This document shows, piece by piece, positions 1 to 12,641 of a DNA stretch of 64,000 nucleotides. This DNA comes from Larus michahellis. Its lineage: Eukaryota > Chordata > Aves > Charadriiformes > Laridae. Numbering within the stretch: the first letter of the stretch is position 1; each line of letters begins with the position of its first letter. The position numbers were made by a program, and so were the translations under genes. Where the stretch lies: contig NC_133914.1 in the NCBI RefSeq assembly GCF_964199755.1, forward strand, positions 1 to 64,000. The letters run 5' to 3'. The notes beneath the pieces were generated by a model. The model saw only the letters and a program-made list of their open reading frames with translations, was not told the origin of the DNA and made no database searches.

Positions 1-873
1 GTCAAGACAGTGCACCACTTAACATTATGCAGAGCGCTACCCATCAATACATGCTCAAATAAAGAATAGCCAATGGACAGTGCCATCGTATGTTAATAAG
101 TGTCACATCTGATTGAAGACAATGACAGAGCGATACAACATAAAGCGTAACACAGTACGGGGCAGTGCCAGGCAATACGCCGTCACAGAATCACCAATAG
201 AGAAATTCACAACGGAGTGCAGTCTTACGACACAATCTCTAAAGCCGCCGTTAACCTAGTCACGGGCGGTACAATGCCACACGTTACAGGATACAGGGCA
301 GTACAACCCGATTCGCAGACAAATATATTAGAGGAAATTACAAGACTCCCAATACAGTCCAGTACAATGCCAGACAGTCTCAGATGTCGGTCAAGACAAT
401 GCCAGGGCAACGCAGTGCAAGACATAACGTTATACAGGTCAGTACAAGGCAATACGCAGTCAAATGAAGAACAGTAAACTACGATACCCAAACCACACTG
501 CAGTACAATGGCAAACAACCCCACATGTCGGTCGAGACAATGACAACGCGAGACGGAACACCGTGCAGGGCAGCGCAAGGCAGTACGCAGTCAAATAAAG
601 AACAGCTGACCAGAAAACCCGCACTACGCTGCCGTACGACCTCAAAACGTCTCGGATGGCAGTCAAGGCAATTACAGGGCAATACAAAGCACCACGTCGC
701 AGTACACAAGGCAGTACAAGGCAACACTCAGTCAAATAAATAACAGACAGTCAAAAATTTCACAGTGCAGTGCACTACTCTGACACCATGGGTCAGATGG
801 CAACCAAAAGAAGGACAGGGCAATACAAGGCGAGAGGTAACCCAATACGGGGCTGGACAAGGCAAGATGCAGT

Positions 874-1334
874 TGTGGCGGGTGGAGCGATTCACTTCAG
901 TCCTGAGAGAAGTAGAGAAACATTTAGAAACATCAACACAGTGATTCGACAAAGGCAGCAGTGCACGTAACATCCCTTTACCAGGTTCCGTGGCCACGTC
1001 CCCCGGATAATTTATTGCACAGGGGCCAGGGTCAGACGAGCTGTTAGGGAGACCCTCCCGTTGAGCCGCAACCCCCTTGCTTTCTAAACTCCTTCTTGAA
1101 GAGCAGTCTGAGTGCGGCTGGATCCAATTCCTAGCCCTGGACTTGGGCAACGGTTCACCTCTAAAGGATTGTATCCGCGCCATCAATCCTTTATATCACT
1201 GAGCTAAGGCTACGAGGTTTAGCGTGGTATTAGTCACTTACCGAGACTCTGTTGCGGCAAGGGATCTCTCAGCCTTGAGGAGCAGAACCTGAAGCAAGCG
1301 TCCCCGCTCAAGGGCACATCCTGGTGCTATGACA
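874..1334 (-). mobile_element. Solo-LTR-like module, U3 truncated
   Basis: On the minus strand the element runs from TG at 1334 to CA at 874. It has a TATA-like element (complement of TTTATATCA near 1187-1195) and an AATAAA polyadenylation signal (complement of TTTATT at 1011-1016). The end CGCCCGCCACA is typical of avian endogenous retroviral LTRs. It sits inside a 140-bp repeat and is preceded on the plus strand by GCAGT, as in the sister modules. The family name is not assigned; the LTR identity rests on structure and recalled resemblance. Confidence 0.7.
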
Positions 1335-2489
1335 GACTATGACAGGCAATACAACGCAAGACGTAACTTTACACAGGGCAGTACAAGGCCAATACACAGT
1401 CAAATAGGGAACGACCGATCACAAAATTGATGCATGGTCAAATAGAGTACAACAGCCTAAGAAGCTCTCAATACAGCGCCTGTCAACGCCAGAATACATC
1501 AGATGGCTCGCGGCACGGTGAGAGGGCAATACGACGCGAGACTTAGGAAAATACAGGGCAGTACAAAGCAATACGTAGTCAAATATAGAACAGCCGATCA
1601 AAAACACCCTCAGTTCGGTGCGGTACAACCCCAGAGAGTGTAAAAGGACAGTTAAGACTATTTCATGGCAACACAACGCACAATGTAACACAATACAGGT
1701 TGCTACAACGCAATACAGAATAATATAGGAAACAACCGATCAGAACGCCACAATACGGTGCAGTACGATCCCACACGGTCTCGGGTGGCAGTCAAGACAA
1801 CTATAGGGCGACACGATCCAAGATGCAACATTACACGACAGAGCAGAACGGAAGACGCAGTCAACTAAATACCAACCGATTAGGAGAACCGCAATACAGT
1901 GCGGGAGAAAACAAAAATAAGTGGAGATGCCAGTCAAGACAATGACAGAGCAATACGAGGCAAGAAATAACGCAATACAGGGCAGTACAGTGAAATACAC
2001 GGTCAAATAAATAACTGATTAAGTATCCCGCAATACCGTGCGATGCAATGCCAAAACGTGTGAGACAGCAGTCGAGGCAGTGACAGAGCTATACAATGGA
2101 AGACATAACGCAGGGCTGTACAACACCGAAACGTATCAGATGGCACTCAGAACAACAACATGGCGATACAACGCAAGCCGCAACACAATACAAGGTGGTA
2201 ACAAGGCAATACACGGGTCAAACACAGAACAACGAATAAAACCTGCACAATACGGATCGCTGCAATCCCAGAACGTCTAAAGTGACAGTGAACGGAATGA
2301 CGGGGCAGTACAATGCAAGATACAACACTAGACAGGGCAACACGCATTCAAATAACGCAAAACCGATTAAAAAACCCACAATACACACCAGTACAATGCC
2401 GGAACAGATCAGATGGCAGTCTGGGCAAATAGAGGGCAATACAATGCCAAACGTGACACCATACGGGGCCGGACAAGGCAATACGCTGT

Positions 2490-3167
2490 TGTGGCAGGCC
2501 GAGCGGCTAACTTCACTTCTAAGAGAGAAGCAGTGAAACATTCAGAAACATCAACACAGTGATTCTCCAAAGGCAGCAGCGCACGTGACGGCGCTTTACC
2601 AGATTCCATATGGCCACGCACCCCGGATTATTTCCTGCCTAGGGGCCAGGGTCAGACAAGCTGTCTGGGAGACCCTCCCATTGAGTCACGAGGCTCGGAA
2701 AGGACCCCCTTGCTTTCTAAACTCCTTCTCCGAGAGGAGTCTAGGTGCGGCTGGATCCAATTCCTAGCCCCGGACTTAGGCAATGGTTCACCTCTAAAGG
2801 ATTGTATCTGCGCCATCGACCCTTTATATCACTGAGCTAAGGCTACAAGGTTTTGCATGCTATTAGTGACTTACTGAGAATCTGTTGCGGCAAGGCATAT
2901 CTCAATCTCGAAGAGCAGAACCTTAATCGAGCGTCCCTGCTCAAGGGGAGATCCTGGCACGGAGGCCCCTGCCATGCAGAAGTCAAAAGGCTCTTGGGCT
3001 GTCCACTACTTATGGGGTAAGCCAATTGACTTATAGTCACATCAGCACAGGAACAAAATATCTAGGTCCCCACTGTGTTGCCAACCATCCCCCAACTTCA
3101 AGTACCACTCAGAACAACTCCATGGATGATTGGGGCGCCAAAACGAAGGGGCGCCCACACCACCCCA
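2490..3167 (-). mobile_element. Solo LTR, longest copy in array 1
   Basis: This is the fullest version of the LTR module, about 678 bp. It starts TGTGGCAGG at 2490 (plus view) and ends CCCCA at 3167. The flanks are GCTGT on the left and GCAGT on the right; a 5-bp target duplication GCAGT with one mutation explains both. The minus-strand order is U3, TATA-like box, polyadenylation region, U5. No internal retroviral coding sequence adjoins it. Confidence 0.7.
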
Positions 3168-3715
3168 GCAGTCAAATAAGGAACAACCAATGGAACTTTC
3201 ACAATAAATAAGTACAATCCCAGACAGTCCAAAGTAACAGCCAAGACAATGACAGACCAATACAGTGCAAGACCTAACATCATACAGAGCAGTAAAAGGC
3301 AACGCGCAGCCAAGTCAAGAACAGTTAAAATACCCAAAATCCAGTGCAGCACTATGACACTGTCCCAAAACACAGTCAAAACAACGACAGAGTAATGCAA
3401 CACGAGCCGTAACACAACACAAGGCAATACACAGTCACACAAAGAACAGCCAATTAAAAAACCCACAACAGAACACCCTACAATCTCAGGAAGTCTCAGA
3501 GGGCCGTCACGGCAAATACAGGGCAATACGGTGCAAGACAACACAATACAGGCCACTGCCAGCCAATACTCAGTCAAATAAATAACAGACAGTCAAAAAA
3601 TTCACAGTGCAGTGCACTACTATGACACCATGGGTCAGGCGGCAATCATGACAACGACAGGGCAACACAAGGCAAGACGTAACCCAATACGGGGCCGGAC
3701 AAGGCAATATGCAGT

Positions 3716-4053
3716 TGTGGCGGGTGGAGACATTCACTTCAGTCCTAAGAGAAAAGTACAGAAACATTCAGAAACATCAACACAGTGATTCTCCAAAGGC
3801 AGCAGCGCACATGACGGCGCTTTATCAGGTTCCGTGGCCACGTACCCTGGATTATTTCCTGCCTAGGGGCTAGGGTCAGACGAGCTGTCTGGGAGACCCT
3901 CCCCTTGAGTCACAAGGCTCGGAAAGGACCCCCTTGCTTTCTAAACTCCTTCTCCGAGAGGAGTCTAGGTGCGGCTGGATCCAATTCCTAGCCCCGGACT
4001 TGGACAACGGTTCACCTCTAAAGGATTATGTCTGTGCCGTCAACCCTTTACGT
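3716..4053 (-). mobile_element. Truncated LTR module
   Basis: It begins with the same TGTGGCGGG edge after GCAGT and matches the U5-R part of the LTR at 2490. It stops matching near 4045, in the U3/TATA portion. Its start lies about 1226 bp from the start of the 2490 LTR, which equals the length of the segment missing in duplication copy 2. Confidence 0.65.
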
Positions 4054-4171
4054 GGCTCATAAAAAACAGCTGATGAAGGAAGTGGCAGTATGGTGGCCTA
4101 CAACGGCAGAATAGATCAGATGACAATCAAGACAACAACAGAGCGATACAATGGAAGACGTAACACCACAC

Positions 4172-4780
4172 GCATCACACGCGCCGTACCCTCCTGCTCA
4201 CCTGCTCCGCATGGATTCCGGATTCGGACTTCGTGGCACTCTCTGGTTCTGGCACCTAAAACACCTAAGACACACAATATTCCTGTTGAGCTTACGGGAA
4301 ACCACCACCCCCATGCGCTACCTCTCTGCTACCCAGCTCACCTCCAACGCTCGTCCGGCTCCGGATGCCTGCGGCGCCTGCAAAACCAAAGACAAACACT
4401 CCCCTGAGCTCCCCAACGTGTCCACAACCGCCTCACTCGCTGGGACTACTCAGTGGGCGTGCAGCATCGCCCCTCTGACCCTGCGTGTCACACCAACCGA
4501 AGAAACGCACGCCGAGATACCGCCCAAAACCCTACCAAATTCCCATCTCCCGCTCCCTCACCTTGCCCGCCCGTCCTCCCCCGAGGCGTGCAACCTGAAG
4601 GCTCGCAAACCACCCATAAAACCCAACCGACACGGGTTGCTTTACAACTTGAAAGTTGCTCCCTCTGAGGCAGATGTGATACTTCAGCCCACCCGCCCCT
4701 GCTGACCTTGACTGGCTCATCCCCATCCCCACATCCCACGTCATTCATTGCTTCAAAACTTCAAATTGGAAAGAACCAAT
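4172..4780 (-). pseudogene. ELOA-like block fragment (upstream part)
   Basis: This C-rich stretch resembles 44.59-45.13 kb: both carry the words CCTGCAAAACCA and CACAACCGCCTCAC in the same order. In block B that segment lies between the ELOA-like 3' exons of one unit and the tail of the next. It therefore appears to be the upstream remnant of a unit whose 3' half has been replaced by the 140-bp array. It is open in one plus frame, but nothing recognisable is encoded. It is repeated at 13795-14405. Confidence 0.4.
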
Positions 4781-6340
4781 ACATACAGTACTCAGAGCCA
4801 CATCTTCTCTCTAACACCACGTGCTGACCCACCTTCTTACGTCGCTCTCCTCCTCTACGCTGCCCCGCCAAGCTTGTCCCGCTGCATCTGCAAGAACGAC
4901 ATCAGAGAAATCACCCTGAGGCAGAGCAATAGAGTCATAACAACAAAAAGTCTTGCACCTTTTCACAAATACCATCTAAGGTCCAAATACAACCGTACAC
5001 AAAGAAAATTACAAAAAAAAATCCGCACCAAAACCAGCCGTACCCTCTTGGACATGAGCTCTTCTTCACTGCTGCTGTGTTGCCTTCCCAACATGCCTCT
5101 GCTCTTCCCAAACAAAACAGAAGAGGTGTCTACACAGCCTCCCGATGGCTACCCTGAGATGACTCTAACACCTTTGCCCCGATCTACAGGGATTCATGTA
5201 CTACATACAGACTCTCCACACGACTCCGCCCACCCTGGACACTACGCGCCCGGGCAGGGCAGCCCCGAGCCAAACACTCACGGTTACAGACAGACACTAC
5301 ACGGAACGCTACGAACGACACGCCTCAAAGATGAGAGAAAACTCTCAGCAAGAAAGATGACACGGGGACCAAAGTCACCATCGTGCAAGAAAATCTGTGG
5401 GATCGTGATGATGTCAACGTGAAGACGCTCTACGGAACCCCCTGAAGCAAACTGTAGAACGTGATGGTACGGAATAAGAATGGACTGTTGAGCCCGATAA
5501 GATGGACGTGCAGGAAGCCTGGCTTCAAGACCTAAGAACGTAACGACGCAGGGAAGAACTCCCAGACATGGAAGTGGGCCGTCCAGAAACTTCCGAGAGG
5601 CAAGACTGATGCACGCTTTAAGATGCTAACGCAAGAAGAGCATCAGATGAATGGTGCTACGCCCACAGGCCCAAGCAGTCGAGACCCTAAGGATGATGCC
5701 CAGGGCCCCACGTCGTGCTCCTGGAGCTCAAAGATGACCTCGAGACCCAAGAAGGGGCGAAGATACACAACACAGACCACATGAACGACATGACAACACG
5801 CACAGGCTGGAACTGCCCTGCCCGGGACACGCTAGCGTCACACTGAGCAGTAAGCAACATCCTTTACCTTCCTAAATAGGACTGTGCCCTGGGACAGCCC
5901 TCGCCACTACGCTAACGTCAAAGACCCCATTTTGCAATTGTCCACCTCGGCCCCTCTCCGGCGCCTGACTGTCAACTTAGCTTTTGGAGGGCCAGGCGTC
6001 TGAATCCTTCTTCGATGCGGTCCGCAAAAACCAGCCATCCGATACATTTCCGCAGTCACCAGGTTCCTCCTCTTCCTCTGCAAAAGGAAAATAAAAAATA
6101 ACCCCAGAGGCCGCCACAGCACCAGCAATAAGCATCCTGAGAGGAGACGCCAACCTCTTCCACGACACCCTCAGCCTCCCGAAGGCCGTGGCGTTCTGCT
6201 CGCCCGCTCCGCGCCGATTCCGGAGTCCGAGGCTGCGGTGATAGTTATTCACAGCACCTAAGAGACCAAGAAACACAACTTTACCACTGCGCTTCTGCCA
6301 AACCACCACACCATCGACTCCTATCTTCTGTCTTCATTCA
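4780..6340 (-). pseudogene. ELOA-like 3' block 1a
   Basis: This diverged unit of about 1.6 kb, read on the minus strand, carries modules in the order expected for the ELOA 3' exons. A glutamate-rich EEEEEPGD exon after a TTTTGCAG acceptor lies at about 5930-6090. An element like the exon containing VPYSVLEP is near 5660-5760, and a tryptophan-containing exon like ESWREMY at about 5510-5620. An AKMAF-exon-like element is near 5340-5395, and a YDGPSTSSA-like exon at about 5130-5290. A last-exon-like element is at 4945-5000. Frames are broken by stops (for example right after the glutamate exon), so it is scored as a pseudogene. Homology to ELOA is inferred from order and partial similarity, not from a search. 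Confidence 0.45.
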
Positions 6341-8940
6341 CATGAAAAAAAAAGCACCCAATTGTATTCATAGAGGCGCCAGTCACATCTTCCCTCTAAC
6401 GCCACATGCCGAGCCACCTCCGTACAGCGCTCCTCTCGGCTCCCCTGCGTCACCCTGCACATCTCGTCTCTCGGCATCTAAAAAGAGAAAAAAAAAAAAA
6501 AAATCAAGCATTACCCTGATGGCAGAGTGATAGCTTAATTCCAAAGGTCTTGTTTCTACTTCGGAACACTGTTCAATTAGATCCAACTACAGCCTGCCGT
6601 CAAGAAAAAAAACACCACAGAAAAAGCCCACAAACATTACACCCCACACAAAGCAGCCCGAACGTCTTTGAGATACTGCGTCCTTCACTGGCTGCGAACA
6701 GCCTCTCCGACTTGGCTCTGCTTATGCCAACACCCACTAATGAAACACCCCCGCACCCAACCTACTGAGAGCCAATTAATTCCAGACGACTACCCAACCT
6801 TTGCCTCGGTCTCCACAGATCCACGTATTAACCGTAGACTCTCGTCACTACTCTGCCTGCCCTGGACTCTACACACCCGGGCAGGGGGGCTCTGAGCCAG
6901 ACACACACACAAGCACAGACCGACACTACACAGAACGCTAAAAACCACGCGCCTCAAGGATGAGAGAAAACTCTCAGCAAGAAGGATGACACCCGGACGG
7001 AAGTCACCGTCGGGCAAGACGACCTGGAGACCGTGGTGGTGATGCGAAGAGGCTCTATGGAAGCCCCTGAAACAGAGCGTAGGACATCATCGTCTGTGAT
7101 AAGAAGGGACTGTCAAGACTGATAAGATGTATGCGGGGGAAGCCTGGCTTCAAGACCTAAGAACGTAATGACATAGGGAAGAAGTCCCAGTTGTAGACGC
7201 GGGCCATACGGAAACTTCCAAGACGCAAGACCGATGCGAGCTTTAAGCTTCTAACGCAAGAAGACCAGCAGCCGAATGGCGCTATGCCCACGGGTGCAGG
7301 TGTTCGAGACCCTAGGGATGGTGCCTGAGGCGCCATGCCGTGCTCCTGGAGCTTAAAGACGACCTCGAGACCCGAGAAAGGTCTAAGACACAGAACACGG
7401 ACCACACGAAAGACACGACAACACACACAGGCTGAAACCACCCTGCCCGGGAATGCCGAACAGTAAGCCGCATCCCTTACGTGCCTAAAGGAGACTGCGC
7501 TCCAGGACAAACCTCTCCCCTACGCCAACTTCAAAGACACCTTTTTGCAATTCTCAACCTCGTCCCCTCTCGAGCGCCAGTCTCTCAACTTAGCTTTTGG
7601 AGGGCCAGGGGTCCAAATCCATCCTTGAGGCAGTCCACAGAAAACAGCCATCCAGTACGTTCCTGTGGTCACCAGCTTCCTCCTCTTCCTCTGCAAAAGG
7701 AAAAGAAAAAAGTTATCCCAAAAGCAGCCACAGCACCAGCAATAAGCATCCTGAGAGGAGATGCCAACCTCTTCCACAACACCCTCAGCCTCATGAACGC
7801 CGAGGCATTCTGCTCGCCCGCTCAGCGCCAATTCCAGCGTCTGACGCTGCGGCAACAGTTATTCACGGCACCTAAGATACCAAGAAACACGGCATTACCA
7901 CCGCGCTTCTGCCAAACCACCAGTCCCGTGCTCCTCCTCGATACTATCTGTCTTGCCTCAAGTGCGAGAGCCTAGAGCATACCAGGCTGCGACGACACCC
8001 GAACCCATCTGCAAAACCTGTCCAAGGACGACTCATGAACCCGGCTCCCTTTTCTAGCCCTCCCCAGTGGCAAAGCTTTAGAAACCCCTTCTCTTCTCCC
8101 TCAGCTGCCAGGGAAGGAGCCCCACTTCTTCCCCACAGCTCCCACCCTTTATTTGCCAGCCCGAACACCCGGCGTTGGACGCTTCTCAGGAGCCACTCTT
8201 CCCAGCCTCTCCCTGCGTCCGCCACCACCTCCCATCTTCTGTCTTCCCACGGACTCCGGGCTCTGCTGCAGACCCACAGAGTCAGCGAAGCCCTGACCCG
8301 ACCTACACCAGGGGCCTGCCGCACGCCGCAAAGGCTCCAGGGACACGGCGAAACCCTGAGCACCGTGGGGGAAGGTGACAAGGTACCCCACATCCTGAAA
8401 CGCGTTATGCTTTATGGCCCTGCTGCTTTCCTGAGAAATGTGGAAACTCCATCTACAGCTGCAGACAAGGTGCTCACCCAGTCCCTGCAAAGTGATCTCA
8501 TCATCTGCCTGATTGAGACAGATTCTATTGGCATCTTATCTGGGATACAGCAAAGCTAGTGGGAAAAAAAAAAACCACAAACAAGAAAGTTCCGTCTTCA
8601 ATACAGTCAGGGATTCCAGGAAAATGCACCATGCCTGGAAGAGAGAAAACCATACCCTTAAACCATCTCACCACCCCCTAAGACTCATTACCATGCGACT
8701 GACCTGAAAAACCACAAGGAAGAGAAGCGGCACATGAGGCCGCTCTCTACTGTACGTGCTGCCAAACCTCACCTGGTCCTGAAGGTCTTGCCACCTCCAG
8801 CTTCTTACCTGCTATTCTCTAAATGGGATAACGTCTCCACCCCAGGAGCTGAGCCGCCTCCGAAGCTGCAATCGACTGAAGGACAGGCAGAGCTCTGACC
8901 CTGGAGACACCTGGTAGCAGAATGAGCTGCCCCAGCAGAG
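6340..8940 (-). pseudogene. ELOA-like block 1b with promoter-proximal part
   Basis: This is the second unit of the pair. It starts with a last-exon-like element (about 6545-6610) beside an A-rich tract, then repeats the 1a modules about 1.6 kb further on. Examples are the RQAK-like module at 6960-7020, the tryptophan-exon-like module at 7150-7260 and the EEEE exon at 7520-7700. It extends through 7.9-8.9 kb into sequence that in copy 2 leads to a GC-box promoter. Here it is cut at about 8940, immediately after CAGCAGAGG, where the next 140-bp array begins. No frame runs intact across modules. Confidence 0.45.
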
Positions 8941-9758
8941 GCAAAATTGTAAATTGGCAATACAGTGCCATCGTATGTTACCAAGTGTCAGATGTCATTG
9001 AAGACAATGACAGAGCGATACAACGTAAAGCGTAACACAGTACGGGGCAGTGCCAGGCAATACGCCGTCACAGAATCACCCATAGAGAAATTCACAACGG
9101 AGTGCAGTCTTACGACACAATCTCTAAAGCCGCCGTTAAGCCAGTCACAGGCGGTACAATGCCACACGTTACAGTATACAGGGCAGTACAACCCGATTCG
9201 CAGACAAATAAATTAGAGCAAATTACAAGACTCCCAATACAGTCCAGTACAATGCCAGACAGTCTCAGATGTCGGTCAAGACAATGCCAGGGCAACGCAG
9301 TGCAAGACATAACGTTATACAGGTCAGTACAAGGCAATACGCAGTCAAATGAAGAACAGTAAACTACGATACCCAAACCACACTGCAGTACAATGGCAAA
9401 CAATCCCACATGTCGGTCGAGACAATGACAACGCGAGACGGAACACCGTGCAGGGCAGCGCAAGGCAGTACACAGTCAAATAAAGAACAGCTGACCAGAA
9501 AACCCGCACTACGCTGCCGTACGATCTCAAAACGTCTCGGATGGCAGTCAAGGCAATTACAGGGCAATACAAAGCACCACGTCGCAGTACACAAGGCAGT
9601 ACAAGGCAACACTCAGTCAAATAAATAACAGACAGTCAAAAATTTCACAGTGCAGTGCACTACTCTGACACCATGGGTCAGATGGCAACCAAAAGAAGGA
9701 CAGGGCAATACAAGGCGAGAGGTAACCCAATACGGGGCTGGACAAGGCAAGATGCAGT

Positions 9759-10219
9759 TGTGGCGGGTGGAGCAATTCACTTCAGTCCTGAGAGAAGTAG
9801 AGAAACATTTAGAAACATCAACACAGTGATTCGACAAAGGCAGCAGTGCACGTAACATCCCTTTACCAGGTTCCGTGGCCACGTCCCCCGGATAATTTAT
9901 TGCACAGGGGCCAGGGTCAGACGAGCTGTTAGGGAGACCCTCCCGTTGAGCCGCAACCCCCTTGCTTTCTAAACTCCTTCTTGAAGAGCAGTCTGAGTGC
10001 GGCTGGATCCAATTCCTAGCCCTGGACTTGGGCAACGGTTCACCTCTAAAGGATTGTATCCGCGCCATCAACCCTTTATATCACTGAGCTAAGGCTACGA
10101 GGTTTAGCGTGGTATCAGTCACTTACCGAGACTCTGTTGCGGCAAGGGATCTCTCAGCCTTGAGGAGCAGAACCTGAAGCAAGCGTCCCCGCTCAAGGGC
10201 ACATCCTGGTGCTATGACA
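9759..10219 (-). mobile_element. Solo-LTR-like module (copy of 874-1334)
   Basis: Near-identical to 874-1334 at offset 8885, with the same flanking GCAGT, AATAAA complement (9896-9901) and TATA-like element. It was carried along in the segmental duplication and is not an independent insertion. Confidence 0.7.
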
Positions 10220-11385
10220 GACTATGACAGGCAATACTATGACAGGGCAATACAACGCAAGACGTAACTTTACACGGGGCAGTACAAGGCCAATACACAG
10301 TCAAATAGGGAACGACCGATCACAAAATTGATGCACGGTCAAATAGAGTACAACAGCCTAAGAAGCTCTCAATACAGCGCCTGTCAACGCCAGAATACAT
10401 CAGATGGCTCGCGGCACGGTGAGAGGGCAATACGACGCGAGACTTGGGAAAATACAGGGCAGTACAAAGCAATACGTAGTCAAATATAGAACAGCCGATC
10501 AAAAACACCCTCAGTTCGGTGCGGTACAACCCCAGAGAGTGTAAAAGGACAGTTAAGACTATTTCATGGCAACACAACGCACAATGTAACACAATACAGG
10601 TTGCTACAACGCAATACAGAATAATAAACAACCGATCAAAACGCCACAATACGGTGCAGTACGATCCCACACGGTCTCGGGTGGCAGTCAAGACAACTAT
10701 AGGGCGACACGATCCAAGATGCAACATTACACGACAGAGCAGAACGGAAGACGCAGTCAACTAAATACCAACCGATTAGGAGAACCGCAATACAGTGCGG
10801 GAGAAAACAAAAATAAGTGGAGATGCCAGTCAAGACAATGACAGAGCAATACGAGGCAAGAAATAACGCAATACAGGGCAGTACAGTGAAATACACGGTC
10901 AAATAAATAACTGATTAAGTATCCCGCAATACCGTGCGATGCAATGCCAAAACGTGTGAGACAGCAGTCGAGGCAGTGACAGAGCTATACAATGGAAGAC
11001 ATAACGCAGGGCTGTACAACACCGAAACGTATCAGATGGCACTCAGAACAACAACATGGCGATACAACGCAAGCCGCAACACAATACAAGGTGGTAACAA
11101 GGCAATACACGGGTCAAACACAGAACAACGAATAAAACCTGCACAATACGGATCGCTGCAATCCCAGAACGTCTAAAGTGACAGTGAACGGAATGACGGG
11201 GCAGTACAATGCAAGATACAACACTAGACAGGGCAACACGCATTCAAATAACGCAAAACCGATTAAAAAACCCACAATACACACCAGTACAATGCCGGAA
11301 CAGATCAGATGGCAGTACGGGCAAATAGAGGGCAATACAATGCCAAACGTGACACCATACGGGGCCGGACAAGGCAATACGCAGT

Positions 11386-11727
11386 TGTGGCAGGCCGAGC
11401 GGCTAACTTCGCTTCTAAGAGAGAAGCAGTGAAACATTCAGAAACATCAACACAGTGATTCTCCAAAGGCAGCAGCGCACGTGACGACGCTTTACCAGAT
11501 TCCATATGGCCACGTACCCTGGATTATTTCCTGCCTAGGGGCCAGGGTCAGACAAGCTGTCTGGGAGACCCTCCCATTGAGTCACGAGGCTCGGAAAGGA
11601 CCCCCTTGCTTTCTAAACTCCTTCTCCGAGAGGAGTCTAGGTGCGGCTGGATCCAATTCCTAGCCCCGGACTTAGGCAACGGTTCACCTCTAAAGGATTA
11701 TGTCTGTGCCGTCAACCCTTTACGTGG
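11386..11727 (-). mobile_element. Recombinant truncated LTR module
   Basis: The left part matches the LTR at 2490 and the right part (from about 11690) matches the LTR at 3716, including the following CGTGGCTCATAAAAAACAG. This is the product expected from recombination between the two LTRs of copy 1, deleting the roughly 1.2 kb between them. Confidence 0.65.
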
Positions 11728-11986
11728 CTCATAAAAAACAGCTGATGAAGGAAGTGGCAGTATGGTGGCCTACAACGGCAGAATAGATCAGATGACAATC
11801 AAGACAACAACAGAGCGATACAATGGAAGACGTAACACCACACGGGGCCGGACAAGGCAATACGCAGCCACATCAGAACCCATGAGAGACATCACACTAC
11901 AGTCCAGACCTAGGACAGATTCTCTAACGTGACCGTCAAGACGACGGGGCAATACAACGCAAGACGTAACACAGGCCATATGCAGT

Positions 11987-12641
11987 TGTGGCGGGCGCAG
12001 TGATAAAATTCACTCCTAAGAGAGAGGCAGAGAAACATTTACAAACATAACAGCAGTGATTCACCAAAGGTAGCAGCGCACGTGATGGCACTTTACCAGA
12101 CTGCACGGCCACGCACCCCGGGTCATTTACTGCCTAGGGGCCAGGGTCAGACGAGCTGTCAGGGAGACCCTCCCCTTGAGTCACGAGGCTCGGAAAGGAC
12201 CCCCTTGCTTTCTAAACTCCTTCTCCCAGAGGAGTCTAGGTGCGGCTGGATCCCATCCTCGCCCCGGACTTGGGCAACGGTTCACCTCTAAAGGATCATG
12301 TCTGCGTGATCAAACCCTTTGTATCGCTCAGCCAAGATGGCAAAGTCTGGCATGCTGTTAGTCACTGACCCAGAATCTGTTGCGGCAAGGCTTCTCTCAG
12401 CCTCGAGGAGCAGAACCTTAAGTGAGTGTCCCCGGGAAATGCTGGTGAACAGGCCGCTGCCTTGCAAGAAAGCTCCAAGGGCTCTTGGTCTGTCCGCTAC
12501 GTCTATAGCAAGCTAACTGACTCACAGTGTCTTGACTCTGGTGCCAGCCATCCCACAAAGTTCAAGTGCCACTCGTAGCGACTCCTCCTGGTCGTTATAG
12601 CTCGAGCAGCAGCCCGGGGGAAAAAGGGGGGTGACATCCCA
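11987..12641 (-). mobile_element. Solo LTR, near full length
   Basis: About 655 bp, starting TGTGGCGGG after GCAGT and ending ATCCCA at 12641. It shares the whole length of the 2490-3167 LTR, including the distal U3. It lies in the segment unique to copy 2. The right flank (ACAGC) no longer matches GCAGT well. Confidence 0.68.

Larger units (their letters stand above)
1..4171. repeat. Degenerate ~140-bp tandem repeat array, copy 1
   Basis: The stretch consists of diverged head-to-tail units of about 140 bp. Recurrent words include GGGCAGTACAAGGCAATAC, AGTCAAATAAAGAACA and TCAAGACAATGACAG. Spacing between successive GACAATGACAG-type words is 129-141 bp where I measured it in the better preserved sister array (12.7-13.3 kb). 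Units are interrupted by LTR modules at 874-1334, 2490-3167 and 3716-4053. No convincing gene is present; the short open frames arise from a stop-poor, purine-rich repeat and are not conserved between units. Confidence 0.8.
79..8940. repeat. Large tandem segmental duplication, copy 1
   Basis: This composite unit (140-bp array, LTR modules and two ELOA-like blocks) recurs as 8964-18563. The offset is 8885 at the left, 8896 near 2.1 kb and 9623 from 4172 onward; the shifts mark indels. By eye, long stretches differ only at scattered bases. Compared with copy 2, copy 1 has an extra segment of about 1.2 kb (about 2.8-4.0 kb) and lacks the sequence equivalent to about 11853-13794. Confidence 0.93.

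Noticed and set aside
217-3302. Many small frames in the 140-bp repeat
   Set aside because: Not conserved between repeat units and interrupted at different points; composition effect.
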